Of a stretch of 64,000 nt of DNA, positions 27,950 to 40,703 are shown one piece after another. A program made the position numbers and the translations under genes. The notes below the pieces were generated by a model. That model did no database searches. It saw nothing but the letters and a program-made list of their open reading frames with translations, and was not told where the DNA came from. The stretch is from Apteryx mantelli. Its lineage: Eukaryota; Chordata; Aves; Apterygiformes; Apterygidae. Location: contig NC_089979.1 of the NCBI RefSeq assembly GCF_036417845.1, forward strand, positions 21,718,458-21,782,457, given 5' to 3'. Position 1 is the first letter of the stretch, and the number at the start of each line of letters is the position of its first letter.

Positions 27950-28455
27950 AAAAGCATCACTTTGCTGGATCAGGTTTTGCTAACCGGCAGTAACCCGCTC
28001 CAGCGTGAGAAAACCGCAGGGAGACGGTGCCTAACCGGAGCCATCCCCGCGGTGGGGACAGCTGCTGGGCTGGAGCTTGCCCAGTGCCAGGCAGCCAGCT
28101 CCCGGCCGGCCGCGGCAGCCAAATCCTGCCAGGCTACAGCGTGCCCTAGTCTTCCTCTTCCCGCCGACCCTGGGCGCTGCGTGTGCAGAGCAAATGGGTT
28201 TCTCGTGGGGCTCTTGACTGCTTTCTCAGCTGCGGGTCAACGCATAGCCACGAGATTGCAGGTTTGCGGCGTATCTGTGCCACAAAGGGGAACATGGCAC
28301 GGGGGATCCCAACTACCTGCCGCTCTTAGAGCGGGAGCAAGGCTGCAACTGCAGCAGCGCGGCGCTGTGCCCCAACGCGCTCGCCTTTCCCCCCGCTGCT
28401 GCGTGTAGCTGTGAGACGGAAGCTGGGAATCAGAGCAGTCGCGTTCGCTCTCTTT
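27950..28455. other. isolated intergenic CpG island
   Basis: About 500 bases of GC-rich sequence with roughly 40 CpG dinucleotides (by eye), flanked on both sides by AT-rich DNA. It lies about 17 kb upstream of RIPK2. An open frame of 160 codons (27926-28408, +) starts at TTG, resembles no protein I know, and is probably a by-product of the composition. It could be a promoter of an unannotated transcript, a distal RIPK2 promoter, or an orphan island. No splice donor or TATA box stands out. Confidence 0.65.
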
Positions 28456-28669
28456 CAGCAATACCTTCCTCTGTATCCCACAAAAAAAGGAAAACGTCTT
28501 TCCTAATCTTTCAGTTCTTAAATTTTATAACCTAAATGTTTTCTTCCTACAGGTCTGTGTTATATGATATGGCTGACCAAAATATTATTTTGTATATGTA
28601 CATTCATCTTATTTAAAAATCCTTCTGCATGCAAACAGAAAAACTAAGGAGATTGCTAACGGGTCAAAG

Positions 28670-28735
28670 AGTCCAAATTGAAACTCTGTGTCTCCAGATG
28701 TCTGAGTACTCTATCTACCAGGTTAGCCTCTCTAC
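28670..28735 (-). mobile_element. tRNA-derived SINE head fragment
   Basis: Read on the minus strand, it contains GGCTAACCTGGTAGATAGAG followed by TACTCAGACATCTGGAGAC and AGTTTCAATTT. This fits the A-box and B-box spacing of tRNA-derived SINE heads (TAGCCTAGTGGTTAGAGCAC ... GGTTCAAATCC). Both boxes are degraded, so it is not an active tRNA gene. Confidence 0.5.
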
Positions 28736-31700
28736 AAATTCAATTGATCTTCCTGAGGCAGTTTGTTTGCTTAAGAGATAATAAGAAATCACTGATTTTT
28801 TAATAATCTGCACAATTTTAAAATATTTAAGAACATGCAGTCATGGTAATAACTGTTCATGTGATAGCAGGTCCTAAAAATACTCCTGAATTCATTACAT
28901 GATTAGCATACACGTGATTCCTAAAAGAAGCATTTTATAAAGTAGTACATTTAAGGGGCTATTGCCAGTGCATTAAAGTTTTTAATACTATAAAATCACT
29001 GGAAAGAAAGTCTCTGTTATGAACAGAGATATTTCCTTTGCAATCAAAGGTAATCTAACTCGTCTACATGATATTTTTGACTCATATGATGAAAATCTAC
29101 TGCCTCATAAAATGATGTAATATGGCAGTTCCCCCCCACATTGTACTTTTTATCAACAGCAGGAAACTTTAACCTTTTTTTTTTTTATACATTGCCTTTA
29201 TAATCAGGTCAGACTTACAGTTTCTGAAATGGTAGACTCAGCATTTAATTCAGAACAGCACTTCCTCCTAAGGTAATTTTCAGGGAATTCTGCAGTTTTA
29301 TTGACAGGCAAGGTGAAGAAAAAAATTGAGATCTCATTTAAAAATTGGCCTCCAAAGAGGTATTCTGATGTTCACCTAGAGCAGCATTGCATAATTTAAA
29401 TGTAATTTTTTATATGCATATATAGAATTTCAGAGCAAGAAATACAACTCCATAATAAATCATCATGAGTGCTTGGCTTGTAAAAAGTTGCTTGCCTGAG
29501 CATTGTGTCAGTAGCTTAGTTATGTTCTTCTGACTGACAGATGTGAAATAGTGTGTAACACTAAGAGCAAAAGATTGTCATGGTGCAGGCTTACTCAGCA
29601 CTTTTCTGGTGGTAATGTGCATTAAAAGTTGTCACAAAGTATCATGAGAAGACCAATGCATATTAATAAGAACTATCAGATCTGTGAGCCACTTGAGAAA
29701 TTGCTTACGCAGACAGTGTGAATGCCTTCTTACACAAAATGAAATCCACAACACTGTTCCAGTGAGCTGTTCAGGCTTGCAGCATTGTGCTGTTGATGTC
29801 AGAGCCAGGATTTCACCCTTAAACTTGTGGCTTAAATCGACTCTTAATTTAGTGAGGAAAGTAGTGTTTGGTTTTTTTTACTCTGTTTCTGTTAGCATTA
29901 CAAAAACAACCTTGTTAAAGAAGATCTGCCAAAGTCCTTTCTGATTCTGCATCACTAACATTAACATCAACAGTGTTTCCCAGGCAGCAGAAATATTGGA
30001 TTATGGCTACTTTCATTCGATCAAAGGGCAGCAGTTAATGAAGATTCTGTATGTGGGACATGGTTAGGGAAGAGAAGCCTGGCTTGGCAAATTCAAGCAA
30101 GGTCTGGCTGTATGAGCCAGCAGGGCTGAGCTGAGCATGACTCACTAGCCAGAGAGTGAAGAACGAAGGAGGGGAAAGGAGCGGCTCGTCTGGTGGAATC
30201 TAATTGCCGGAAATCAGCTGCCCCAAAACTGGATCCGTCACCTCCATGATGCATGAGTCTTCAGAGGCAGAAAGATGTGTTTTCTGAAGATATCTACAAA
30301 TAGCTATTCTATAATATTTCAGTAATAGAAAAGCCACAAAAATTTAGCTTATCAGGACTGCCAATTCACAGTCCACTCATATAAAATTCTCCAAGCAGTT
30401 TCCTCAGCATTGGCCTGCTCTGTTCATGCTGGGCAGACGAGCTGGAGCAGAGAAGGTCCTACCAGCTCCGTACTTGCTTGGGCGAAGATTGTTAAGACAA
30501 GTACCGTGGCTATACAAGGTCTATAAGAGAGGGTAGTACATGAGTAGTGCAGGCTGAGCCACAGTACAGAGCTTCTCACACTTGTATTCAGCTGCAGGAC
30601 TCAGCTTTGCCTGAGTTTCAAAAGGTCCCCATTTGACTTCTGAATTTAAAGCATTCATCTTTTATGGGCATCTGGAGAAGCAGAGCACAGATTTTTACCA
30701 CGTGCCTAGTTTGGAAGACTTTTTCAAGAGATGTGTTTCATGAAACCACCACAATACTTAACACCTTTCCCTTGGCAGATGTTCTTTTGCAGCCTCCTTG
30801 GCTTCAAAGCTGTTCTGCCACTGATCAAGTAAGACAGAAATAAATGCAGAAGAAAATTCCCACTCTTCAGGGTATGTCTTCTTTGGCAAAGGCAGCACAA
30901 GCTTTCTCATACAAGCTTTGGCACTATGGAGCAGCAAAGAACAGAGAGATTTTTTTTTTTCCACAGCTAAATAAGGTTCCCAGGAGCATGAGCTATGCTG
31001 AGAGAAAATGAACTTGCTGACAAGCAACTAGTCTTCAAGATTTCATACATTTTCTGAAGAGGCCATAAAAGAAATAAAAGAAATGCCTGACTCAGAGAAA
31101 TATATTTGTGTCTGAACTTTCTTTACCTTATGTAGCCCATGGTTCTTTGGGGCTTTAGACCATCATACCTAATCAGCTCTGTCTTTAAGGCACTTACTGC
31201 CTAGATTTGCAGGGTTTCACTTACATAAGCACACTGAAAGAGACCTCTTTTCTTTCTGTCTTGCCCCATTAAGCCCTCTGTGTTGGCCTGAACTTAAGGA
31301 AGGTAGACTATGATCCAAATAACATAAAAGTTGCATCCATAAGCATTTACTTAGGTTTTCTTTTCATAAATAAATACAAAGAGGAAACTACACCAGAAAC
31401 AAAATGGTATCTGGACAATTATTTTAAAATACTTTTCTCATCTTTTAATCACAAGTACAATTATCAATAACTATTTCAGGCAAATAATGTTCTAAGCTAA
31501 TAATAACTTCAGTTGCTGTCCTAAAAAGTCATCACTGTAAAATGCCCATGAAAACTTAAAACTGCAACGAATAAACAGCTATATGAAAAATAAAATATTG
31601 AAGGATCTCTTAAAATGTGTTTATGTATTAAGGGGATAATCACTAAAGAGATGTTGATATGTAGAAACTTTTAACCAGAGATTTGTAATACAGATAGCAC

Positions 31701-33339
31701 TTTAAATTAGATTAGATATTTTAAAGGGATTCTATGAAAAAAAAAGAAATGCAGATCAAAAGCTTTGATTACATTTATGTTCTGCAAGTCCTTGAAGAAC
31801 ATGCAGAGGAAAATCTATCCCGAGATTCTTTTAAACAAAGATGATTATTTATACAGCTGTTTGAAAAGATGTGTAATGCTGCTTATCTGAAATGCCACAT
31901 TCACGTTCTGATATTAAAAAGCAGCTAACAAGGCTTTTTCAACTACGGATTTGAATGACAATAGTGACATCAAGTGGCAATCGTTGTTAATGGCTACTGT
32001 GTATTGATAAGAAACCCCTGCTGATGCTATCCCTGTTACAATGGTAATGCCAATGTATAGACTCCAAATCCAGCGCTAATTCAACTGGCATTATTTGTAC
32101 AGCAATTATAAAGATGATATCACCGTGAATATTAAATGCACAGTCTTTCACAGTCAAGTAATTTAAACATATTCCTATGCACAACGTATCAGAGCCCAAA
32201 ATGTACCGACAGAAGTACAAACAGAATACAATGGCAGAGCATCTGCCTCAGAAAGTAGGGCACCCTTTAAAAGCATCGGCATCAAAAGTCATGAATAATG
32301 TGGCTCCAGGAGTGCTTTCACCGCACTGGGTCCTGCTGCTCGTTCAGGCCCCGCTCAGCCTCCTCACCGATGGGAGCTGCACATACCCACCCTCCCCTGC
32401 ACAGCTGGCTCAGGGCACCCGCTCAGCATTTTGCACGGCTGAGAGGATTTCGCTGGACAGAAGGAGGGCAAAGATGAGTGGCCAAGGATACACTGAGTGC
32501 TCGTGGGGTTATTTTTGGTGCTTATGTGAATCCCAGTATCTTTCTAATCTGCTGTCTGTTTCTTTCTTCACTCCCCTCCCTATGCTTGTGACCACAGCGT
32601 GACACAACTTCCCCCACCTTTTTCAGATCTCTATTACTTTTTTAAACAGTTTGTCTCATTTCTATACTTAAAAGTGCCATTGGCCCTAGTGCTCGCTGTC
32701 AAGGCTCTGAATGTTAAGGCTGCAGGAGCTTATCAGAGGTTTGGGTGTGCAGTTCTCATTCATAGCACTTCTCAGGCAATAACACACTGCTCAAACACAC
32801 TTCCACGAGATGCCCTGTCATGGCCATGGATTTGACAAAAGCTTCTTCTCTATATCTAGTGTACGGACAGGGGACAGGTAAAGAGTTTGAAGCAAAGGGA
32901 GACATTTGAGGTAACTCTGGTTTTCAGATTTAAAGGAGGGAGTGGCATGTATGATGTGCAACAACTGCTTTATGCAGTGTGAGACTTTAGAGGAGTCTGG
33001 AGAACAAAGCAGAAAAGGAATTTCTTTTTATACAGTTTTAATAACAGCCCGTGGGGATAAGCAGCTCCTTTCGCTCGAAGGCACAGTGTGCATAAGATGC
33101 CCTGTTCTACTGTTGTTGCGCTGATGTCCACAAGTCATCATTCACCAATGTGAAAAGAATCAGTTTCCACAGGATTTCTATAAGAGCAATAACTGAGTGT
33201 TATACTAATGGATATTTACAATGACACTTAACCTTTATGCCTGCTTCATTTGCGTGAGAAATACTGATGGGCTTTGGTACATACAGCAGCAGGCCCTTTG
33301 CGACTACGACAGCTCTCGCAGGGACCTGCGGCAGTGCCT

Positions 33340-33359
33340 TCCCTGGAGCGCTCCAGGGA
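33340..33359. repeat. perfect 20-bp palindrome
   Basis: TCCCTGGAGCGCTCCAGGGA is fully self-complementary with no loop. It lies in a small GC-rich patch with several CpGs (about 33290-33400). Confidence 0.95.
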
Positions 33360-36300
33360 CCCATGGACATAACCAGCGCAGGAGACAGGGAGGATGGCTC
33401 TGAAGCTCCCAAAAGACATATAAGTTCACCTTTTTACAGAGCAGGACCACAAAGTCTGTTAGTCTCTATAAGAGCAATGCTCAAAGGTTCTTCTGCAAAA
33501 ACTTCTACATCCCAATTTATGTATTTTTCTATAGGGGCCTGTCTAGATGCTCTGGCCATTTCCCACAATAAAGCAATAAATCATCTTGATTATTTAGGCT
33601 TTGTATGACAGCAAAGCAAGGTTCCTGCACCTTCTAGTAGGTAAAAGCTTAGAAGCAAGTATCTACTCAATAACAGAATAAAAATAAAACCCAAACTAGT
33701 GCTTCCAAAATTTAGAATGACCACTTTTTTCATAAAAGTATGGGACAATGGTACATCTAAAGAGGCTCATCTGAATCTTCTTTAATTGTCAAGTAGACAC
33801 AGCACATAAAAGCAGTGACCTACAGAAGAGCATGACACTCATGCATAAGTACAGCAGCCATCAGTGAATTTCACACCCTCAGGCCTGAGGCTTCTGTCCT
33901 CTCCTTCCTTCCTCTTTGAGTCTTTTCACCAGTTTTGACAGGGTTTTTTGAGAAAAGGGAATTTCTTTTGTTTTGCTTTTATTATTACAAGTACAAATAT
34001 TTTTAACCCCAGTTTCAGCCTAAAGATAATAAAGATAATTCTGTTCCAAAGATAATAATAAATTTAATGAGTATTATTCTAAAAGAACTTTGAACTTAAA
34101 CCCTTCCAGACTTTCAGAAGCAGGTTAGATTCGAGTTTTTAATCTCAGTTTGCCTCAGAAGTTCTCACTGAAGGAAAACTTAAACAAGATTAACTTCCTG
34201 TCTGTCACTGAAGGAAGGCATAATAGCAAAACAAACTTCTTAAATGTTTAAAACCACAGTAATTTCTGATTTTAAAAGATAACGATTTTTCAGGTAGTGA
34301 AAATCTTTCAAAATCATACAATCTTGATAGATCTTATGGAACAAACCTTGTATGAGAACAGCTCCCAGGATGTAAAACTCAGTTGTGTTCTTGGCCAGCA
34401 TCTAGAAAATTTTTATAACGCTTTTACACTGGGGATGAAAAGGATTTGCATCTTGCACGTTTCTTCTGGTAGCCCTTCCTTGTTTTGACTATTTGTACAG
34501 CACAAATGCAACAATATACATTGTGTCAGATTCAAGGTCATGTTCTAACTAAATTTTTATTTGATGATCTTAAAACATGCTTTTGAGAAAGTTTTTGAAA
34601 ACTTGTTTTTGAGAAACATGCTGAGATCTGACGCCACATACTAGAGTTTTCATTTATTGAAAATATTTCCATGGAAACACATTTCCAGTTTACCAGCGCT
34701 GATAAAATTTGTCTCTTTTTCATTAAGGACCACAAGGTGGCATGTAAAACATAGAAAAAACATACCACCAGAATGCATACAGAGGAAAACTAGGATGTAA
34801 TTGTACTAAGACGACTATTACCTGTTAAGATGCAATCTCAATTTCTTTCTTGGGGAAGAGAGGGTGGAGGGGAGGTCTTTTCCAGTGCAAGTTCATTACA
34901 TTGGATAAGAGATAAAATGCACAAGTCTGCTATTAGCAAGAGGGACTGTTATTCAAGTAATTCTCATCATAAGATTGAAGGTTTGTAAAGACAAATGCAA
35001 ACAAACAAAGAACATCTGTAGTGACTGCTGGAATGTATATTATTCTTTCAGGAAGATGCTACAGAGCAAATTTGGATCTTCTAAAAGTTTTATTTTTAAT
35101 ATAAATGTATATTTGAGCATTCTAAAACAGATGCTGAATTTATTACCCATAGAGGTAAAGTTCAGAACAATCAGTGTATAACTAACTTCAGAAAATTTAT
35201 TCCATGAGTTCCACACAGTGGCCATAAGAACTGCACAGCCTGTAGTATATGCAGCTGTGGTGTGCTTAACCTTCATTTTAATAACAGCTATTATCATCCA
35301 GTAAAAGGTTTTTGTTCAACATTAAACTATATTTTTAAATGCAGTAATATGGCATCTGGTACCTTTGTGCTATATAGCATGGAAGGTCTGAGCATGTTCA
35401 CACAGATGTGTATCTGAGTACAGTGAAAAATCTTTCACTCATGTCATGATCTTCTGAATTCAGCTGCTTCAGCAGAAGGCTTCTGGATGTCTAAAAGATA
35501 TCAACACTTTGAGAGTGTTAACTATTAGAAGCTACTTGTTGGGGTGTCTTCTTCTTATAGACTTTATCCCAGATGATAACACCACTTTTCAGCCATTACT
35601 AGTAAATAGAATAGAATGTGTTGATGTCTTGTTTTCCAAATTGTACTGCAGGGAAAGACTTTTGTTCGTCACATCACTTCAGATGCATTCCCAAAAGCAA
35701 GAAATGTCTTTTTGCCCCACCCAGCTACCCCAACTATCATCCCAGCCTGTCTGTGCCATGTTCACTGTATGATGACGAACTCTGGTGACTCCAGGCCTCT
35801 TAGATCCCTCCAGGCATCTCACCTACTGGGTAAGTGGCAGTAAGCTGATGGAAGACTCCCCCATAACAGGTCCAGGCCCTCCTGGCCAGGAGGCTTGGGA
35901 AAGGGACATATTGATATCTGTGGGCATTCAGGCAATTCGAACATGGAGGACTGGTGTTTGGTACCCAGTGTGTGTGGGCTGATACATGGCATTCTAACTT
36001 AATATCTATTTAATGTATATACTGTTCATAAAAATATTCACTCCGTTATTTTTTTAAGATCTTTTTCTTGAATTTGCTGTTATATTTGTGCTGAAAATAA
36101 ACCTTACATCATTCATGGATGACACATGCTAATTACATATACAAACAACAGGAAGAAAGGGCCGTGTGTTTATCTCTGGAAGCCAAGGAAATGATTAACA
36201 GGGTTGATTCATTTTGGTTTGCTATAAATTTCTCAGTACATAAGAAGTATTATTGCTAAAACCATAGACCTTCAGCAGAACAGTCATCAGGAATTACCTA

Positions 36301-36639
36301 CTCCTAAATGAACGAGAATGAACCACACTTATTAAAACAATGATTAAGGCCTGGGCTATCAGTGAATGGGGCTGAACATTGTAGTCCGTATACTTCAGGC
36401 TTTATTCCTCTCTTTTTAAAATAAAAAGTGTTGGCATAAACATTAGTTTTATATACGAAAAATGAGATTTTATTAAATGTATCTGTTGGAGATGGCTCAG
36501 AATCACAGCATTTGGACCAGGTCTGCAGTCAAAGTCTGAAAGGTTTCAAATCTGGAGCTGGAAACTGGGCCTGATGCTTCCATTCAGTCTTGTGCAGTAC
36601 CAGATATGTTCAGCTCCTATGAGTCTTCACTTATCACTT

Positions 36640-36663
36640 CAGCCTATCACTACAGATAGGCTG
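36640..36663. repeat. 9-bp inverted repeat, 6-base loop
   Basis: CAGCCTATC - ACTACA - GATAGGCTG. Confidence 0.9.
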
Positions 36664-37035
36664 TATCTTATTTTAACTTCAAGGCACATAGGTGTTGTCA
36701 ATTAAACATGACAATTTTTTTGCTATTATTGAAGTGCCAATACAAAACACAAAGCAAACGTAAACCACCACCTGCATCTATTTGATTATCTAGACACCTC
36801 CTTGCAGTCTTGTAATAAAGTAACAAATGTTATCCTTTATGAGTATGTAATGACTGACAGCTTGGCAACTATTTGGAGAGAACTGTAGCTATTCAAGCCA
36901 CAGTGCAGAGCTCTGGCAGGTTATGTACTTCTGGGAGCTGTAATTAAGGACCTGGGAGACTTTTGACACCCTGGATGGTGCTGTGCATCAAATCTGCAAC
37001 ACTTGTACAAGACTTTGGATTTAAAAAGAAAAAGC

Positions 37036-37062
37036 GGGGGGGGGGGGAAGGGGGGGAAGGGG
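37036..37062 (+). repeat. G-tract cluster (G12, G7, G4)
   Basis: G runs at 37036-37047, 37050-37056 and 37059-37062 separated by AA. The long first run supplies the extra tract needed for a G-quadruplex. Confidence 0.9.
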
Positions 37063-37226
37063 AGAGAAGAAGAAATAAATTGTGCTCTAATGCACTGCTG
37101 AAAGAAAGGACATTTTTCAGACTGATATTGGCTTAAATTAGGATTAAGTTATTAGCCTCCTTTTGTGGGAAACATCAAGAGCATTGGCATTTCAGAGACT
37201 GAAAATGGAAATAAAGGTTAAAACTT

Positions 37227-37243
37227 GGGGGGGGGGGGGGGGG
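37227..37243 (+). repeat. G17 homopolymer
   Basis: Seventeen consecutive G, 165 bases after the previous G cluster. Length may be uncertain in the assembly. Confidence 0.9.
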
Positions 37244-40200
37244 AGATGAAGCATTTGGGGAAATACCCAAGCCTGAAAAGTAAGCATAGCTGATTCTGAA
37301 CCTAGCAGACAACTGAGTACTTTACACTTCTTATGCTAGTAAATTCAAAGGCATCAGGGAACGTTCCCAGCTGCTGGAACTCACTCTTCTGTACAGCCAA
37401 ACTGTTAGGATAGTCCCTTTTGGCCCATGAGAAATATCACTCTCCTAAATAATTCCCACTCGCACTTCAGGAGTTAGAAAATGTCAGGGACTATTCCTAA
37501 CAGGCATTTTGGATGCAGATACCCTGTTCTGGATGGATGAGTGCCATTCCAAGCCAACTGGCCTCTTTGATAAGGCATGGGCCAGGGTATGTTTAATTTA
37601 TTAGCATGGATTCAGCATCAGGAGATCAGGGCTCCATGCTGCCCCAGGGAATCCAAGACAGCACAGCTTGAGAAGATTTAAAAAAAGGGAGTAACACAGT
37701 GTTACTATTTTCAAATAGAAGCTATCAAAATCTTCCCCTCTTTACCTTCATCCTTCTCCAGCCATCTTTTGCCGTGGTATCATTTCCACAGAGATAGCTT
37801 CACTGGGTTCATGCAGAGCAGGCACCTGGGAAGAGGACTAGACTCATAAAATTGCCTGCATCTTATAAGTAAGAGGGAAAAAAAGAAAGCTAAGTAAAAA
37901 CAGCAAAAGAACATCAAAATAATTGAAGTGTGGGGTGGGTTTGTTAAACTGTTAGTGCTGAATAGAAGTATCATTTCTCTCTGAGACAACTCCAGAGTTT
38001 ATCATGACTTTATACTTGTGACATTGCATCACAACGCGGACACCATCACAGCTGGGACACAACATGGAAATACTAGGTGACTCAGAGGTATTTTACTCCC
38101 AGACCCACCCTCCCTCCATGCCTCTCTTCTCCTGGTTCCAAACTTCTAGAAAAGCTCCTAGAAGCTCTGCCCATTTATTCAGTCTTTTGGGTGGTATCAA
38201 TATGTTGCAGTAGCTGAATACATGTACTTTTATGCAGATTTCTTACTGGAAAATTGTGTAAACAGTCACCCAAAAAGTATGCAACAATTTCCAGAAGAAT
38301 TCAGACCATCTACTATTCAGGAACAGCCCTGTTAACGTATGGCACATGCTAACAGGCAGGAGGTAAGGCTAATCTGAGGCTACCCCTCCAAGTGACTGCA
38401 GAGAGCACTAGTTTCCACAGTGTTCCCCTGTTGTAACTCTCATTATCAAGAGGTCTGTGCACGTGTATCACTACACCGCCACTGTGGCAGCAGGCAAAAC
38501 AGGATCTCAGTCAGAGTCCAAACATCTGAAATTTTGTTTCTGAAGATATCAGGACTGGGAACAATTTGTCATTGATGAGATCAAGCAGAATTGGTTACTA
38601 CCAAATTCCTGAATTCCTGGTATGTTGATTGTACAAAACATGCAGAGAAAATATTCTTTAAAATAACCAATTACAAAAAAAATTGTGCATTCTCTTTTCA
38701 TGTAACAGCATGAAAAATCCACAAAAAGCATGGACAAAGGTGTTGTGATTATTGAATGAAAATTACTTTTTTAAAACATGGTGGTATTTTTCCTTTATTT
38801 AACTCAAAATAAACATGTAACATTCAGGGACCATCAAGTGTTAAGAGAAGAATGTCAGGATATTTAAAATATGTGTAAAAGGGTATGTCGTATTTGAATC
38901 TAACAGTAAAAATATAGTAAAGTTGTATGAGACATAAAATGGGTAAATACATAAGAAGTCCATGTTCTGACTATCATCATGCTTTGATATGACTTCATAT
39001 GCTCATTGACGAGCAAGTGAAGAGTTAACAGGGCTGAAGAAGTCTGCCCCCTGATAAGGCTATAGAATCGAAGCTGCACGGACCCCCAGGGAGGGAAGAA
39101 GCGATACGGAGGTGTTGTGGTCCTGCCTCACTAGCAGGGTCCTTCCAAGCAGACACACAAACAGTCCTGTGATTGTGAAACTCGTAGAGGTCAGCAAAAG
39201 CAGTGTTTGCCCAGAGCCCCAGCCGTGCAGAAAGAGACTTGGCAGCTAAGAGGGTTTGAGCACAGACAGGAACGTGACCTGACCATCCTCTCCGGCTGGA
39301 CCATGAGTATCCCCCTCCTCCCCTTTTCCTGGGATGCTGGGTTAAGGTAACTCCTCAAGGCTGAGAGCCCTCTCACTAAGAGAGTGAACAAGAAAGCTTT
39401 CAAGTAGGGATAAGCAGTGCTTCCAACTAATAGCGCAGTAACCGACGGTTTGGGGTTATCCTTTCTAAATTAGTAATCACATTATTTTAATGGATGTTAC
39501 TAATCAAAGAGCTTGCATGAGGAAATAAACATATTTTTTATTACATTACTGTCTCAGTTGTTACTATCGAACCTTCATAGTGTGACACTCACGTAAACAG
39601 TTTTACCTAAGTGATACGGATTAGTGTATTTAAGATTAGCATTTTCTTGTCCTCAGGTTAGTCATAGGCAATAAGTTTTGATAATGGATATTAAATATTA
39701 TATGTTGATAGAAAATTACATTAGTGACCCTGAACAAGTGTCCAATTATCTCTATAAGACATAACCACCTTTGCTATTTGATTTTAATTGCTTACTGTTA
39801 GCTTTTTTACTACCTTGCTAAAAAGATGGCAGCTTGCTACCCCTTCCCCCACCAGAATTTTGTGGGCAAGAGTACAGTTCTATTTTTGCTGGGCCTGTCA
39901 TTTTAAAGCCTGCCATAAAAGCTATGCCACTTGCAAAATATCTATAAATATCACAAAAATTAAAGTAGTTTTAAAAACAGGGAAATGTGAAGACATAGCC
40001 AAAGTAAGGCTGTATCCATAAGGCAGGACAGATGGTGAACACCACAGTCCCGATGCCACTCTTTGGTGAGAGCTACTGGTAGATCTCCTTTCTGAATATT
40101 GCATCCCTTTGTATGGAAGCGAGAGCACAGGAAGATGAGGCAAGTGAAGAGGGAGGCTACGATGAACATGTAGATCTCTTCACAGCTTTTTTCCAGTTAG

Positions 40201-40657
40201 GCCACAGCTACGTGACACATCCAGATTGAGCAGCAGGGAAATGCTTGTTGGTCCCAAAACACAGTCATAGCCTAAGCATCTGACACAGCCCTCCAGTTTT
40301 GATAGTCCTTCTGGCTATCAAGATCGAAGAGGATCATTCAGGAGTCTCCTCTGCTCTTCAGTGCAACTCCTATAACATTAAGTGTTATCAAGCCGCAGTC
40401 TACGTAACAGACAAATGAACAAAGGGGAAAGACCTGAGCCACACAGTCAGTGTAAGTCACATTTTGGCAACTGGGTACAAACCAGAAAGATATTCTTTGT
40501 AAAGAACAGGAAACAAGGAGAAATTGCATTGAAAAGTAAGTATTTGAAAACATGACCCAGATTTATTTAGGGAAAAAATTATCGCTTTTGGGGTAGGAGT
40601 AAAGCAGTTTTAGAGATTACATCATAAAACCATAGCTTTTTAAAATCAGAGCATCTT

Positions 40658-40703
40658 GCCTTAACAAAAAAATCATACCTGCCTTGACAAAAAAATGGTA
40701 TCT
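40658..40703 (+). repeat. imperfect 23-bp tandem duplication
   Basis: Two adjacent 23-base units, the first starting GCCTTAACAAAAAAATC and the second GCCTTGACAAAAAAATG, differing at a few positions. Confidence 0.85.

Noticed and set aside
27926..28408. 160-codon open frame in the upstream CpG island
   Set aside because: It begins at TTG, has no recognisable motif, and is expected from a stop-poor GC-rich stretch. Kept only as an island.
32177..32602. 141-codon + strand frame
   Set aside because: No domain, not started by a convincing context, and crosses a mildly GC-rich patch. Likely chance.
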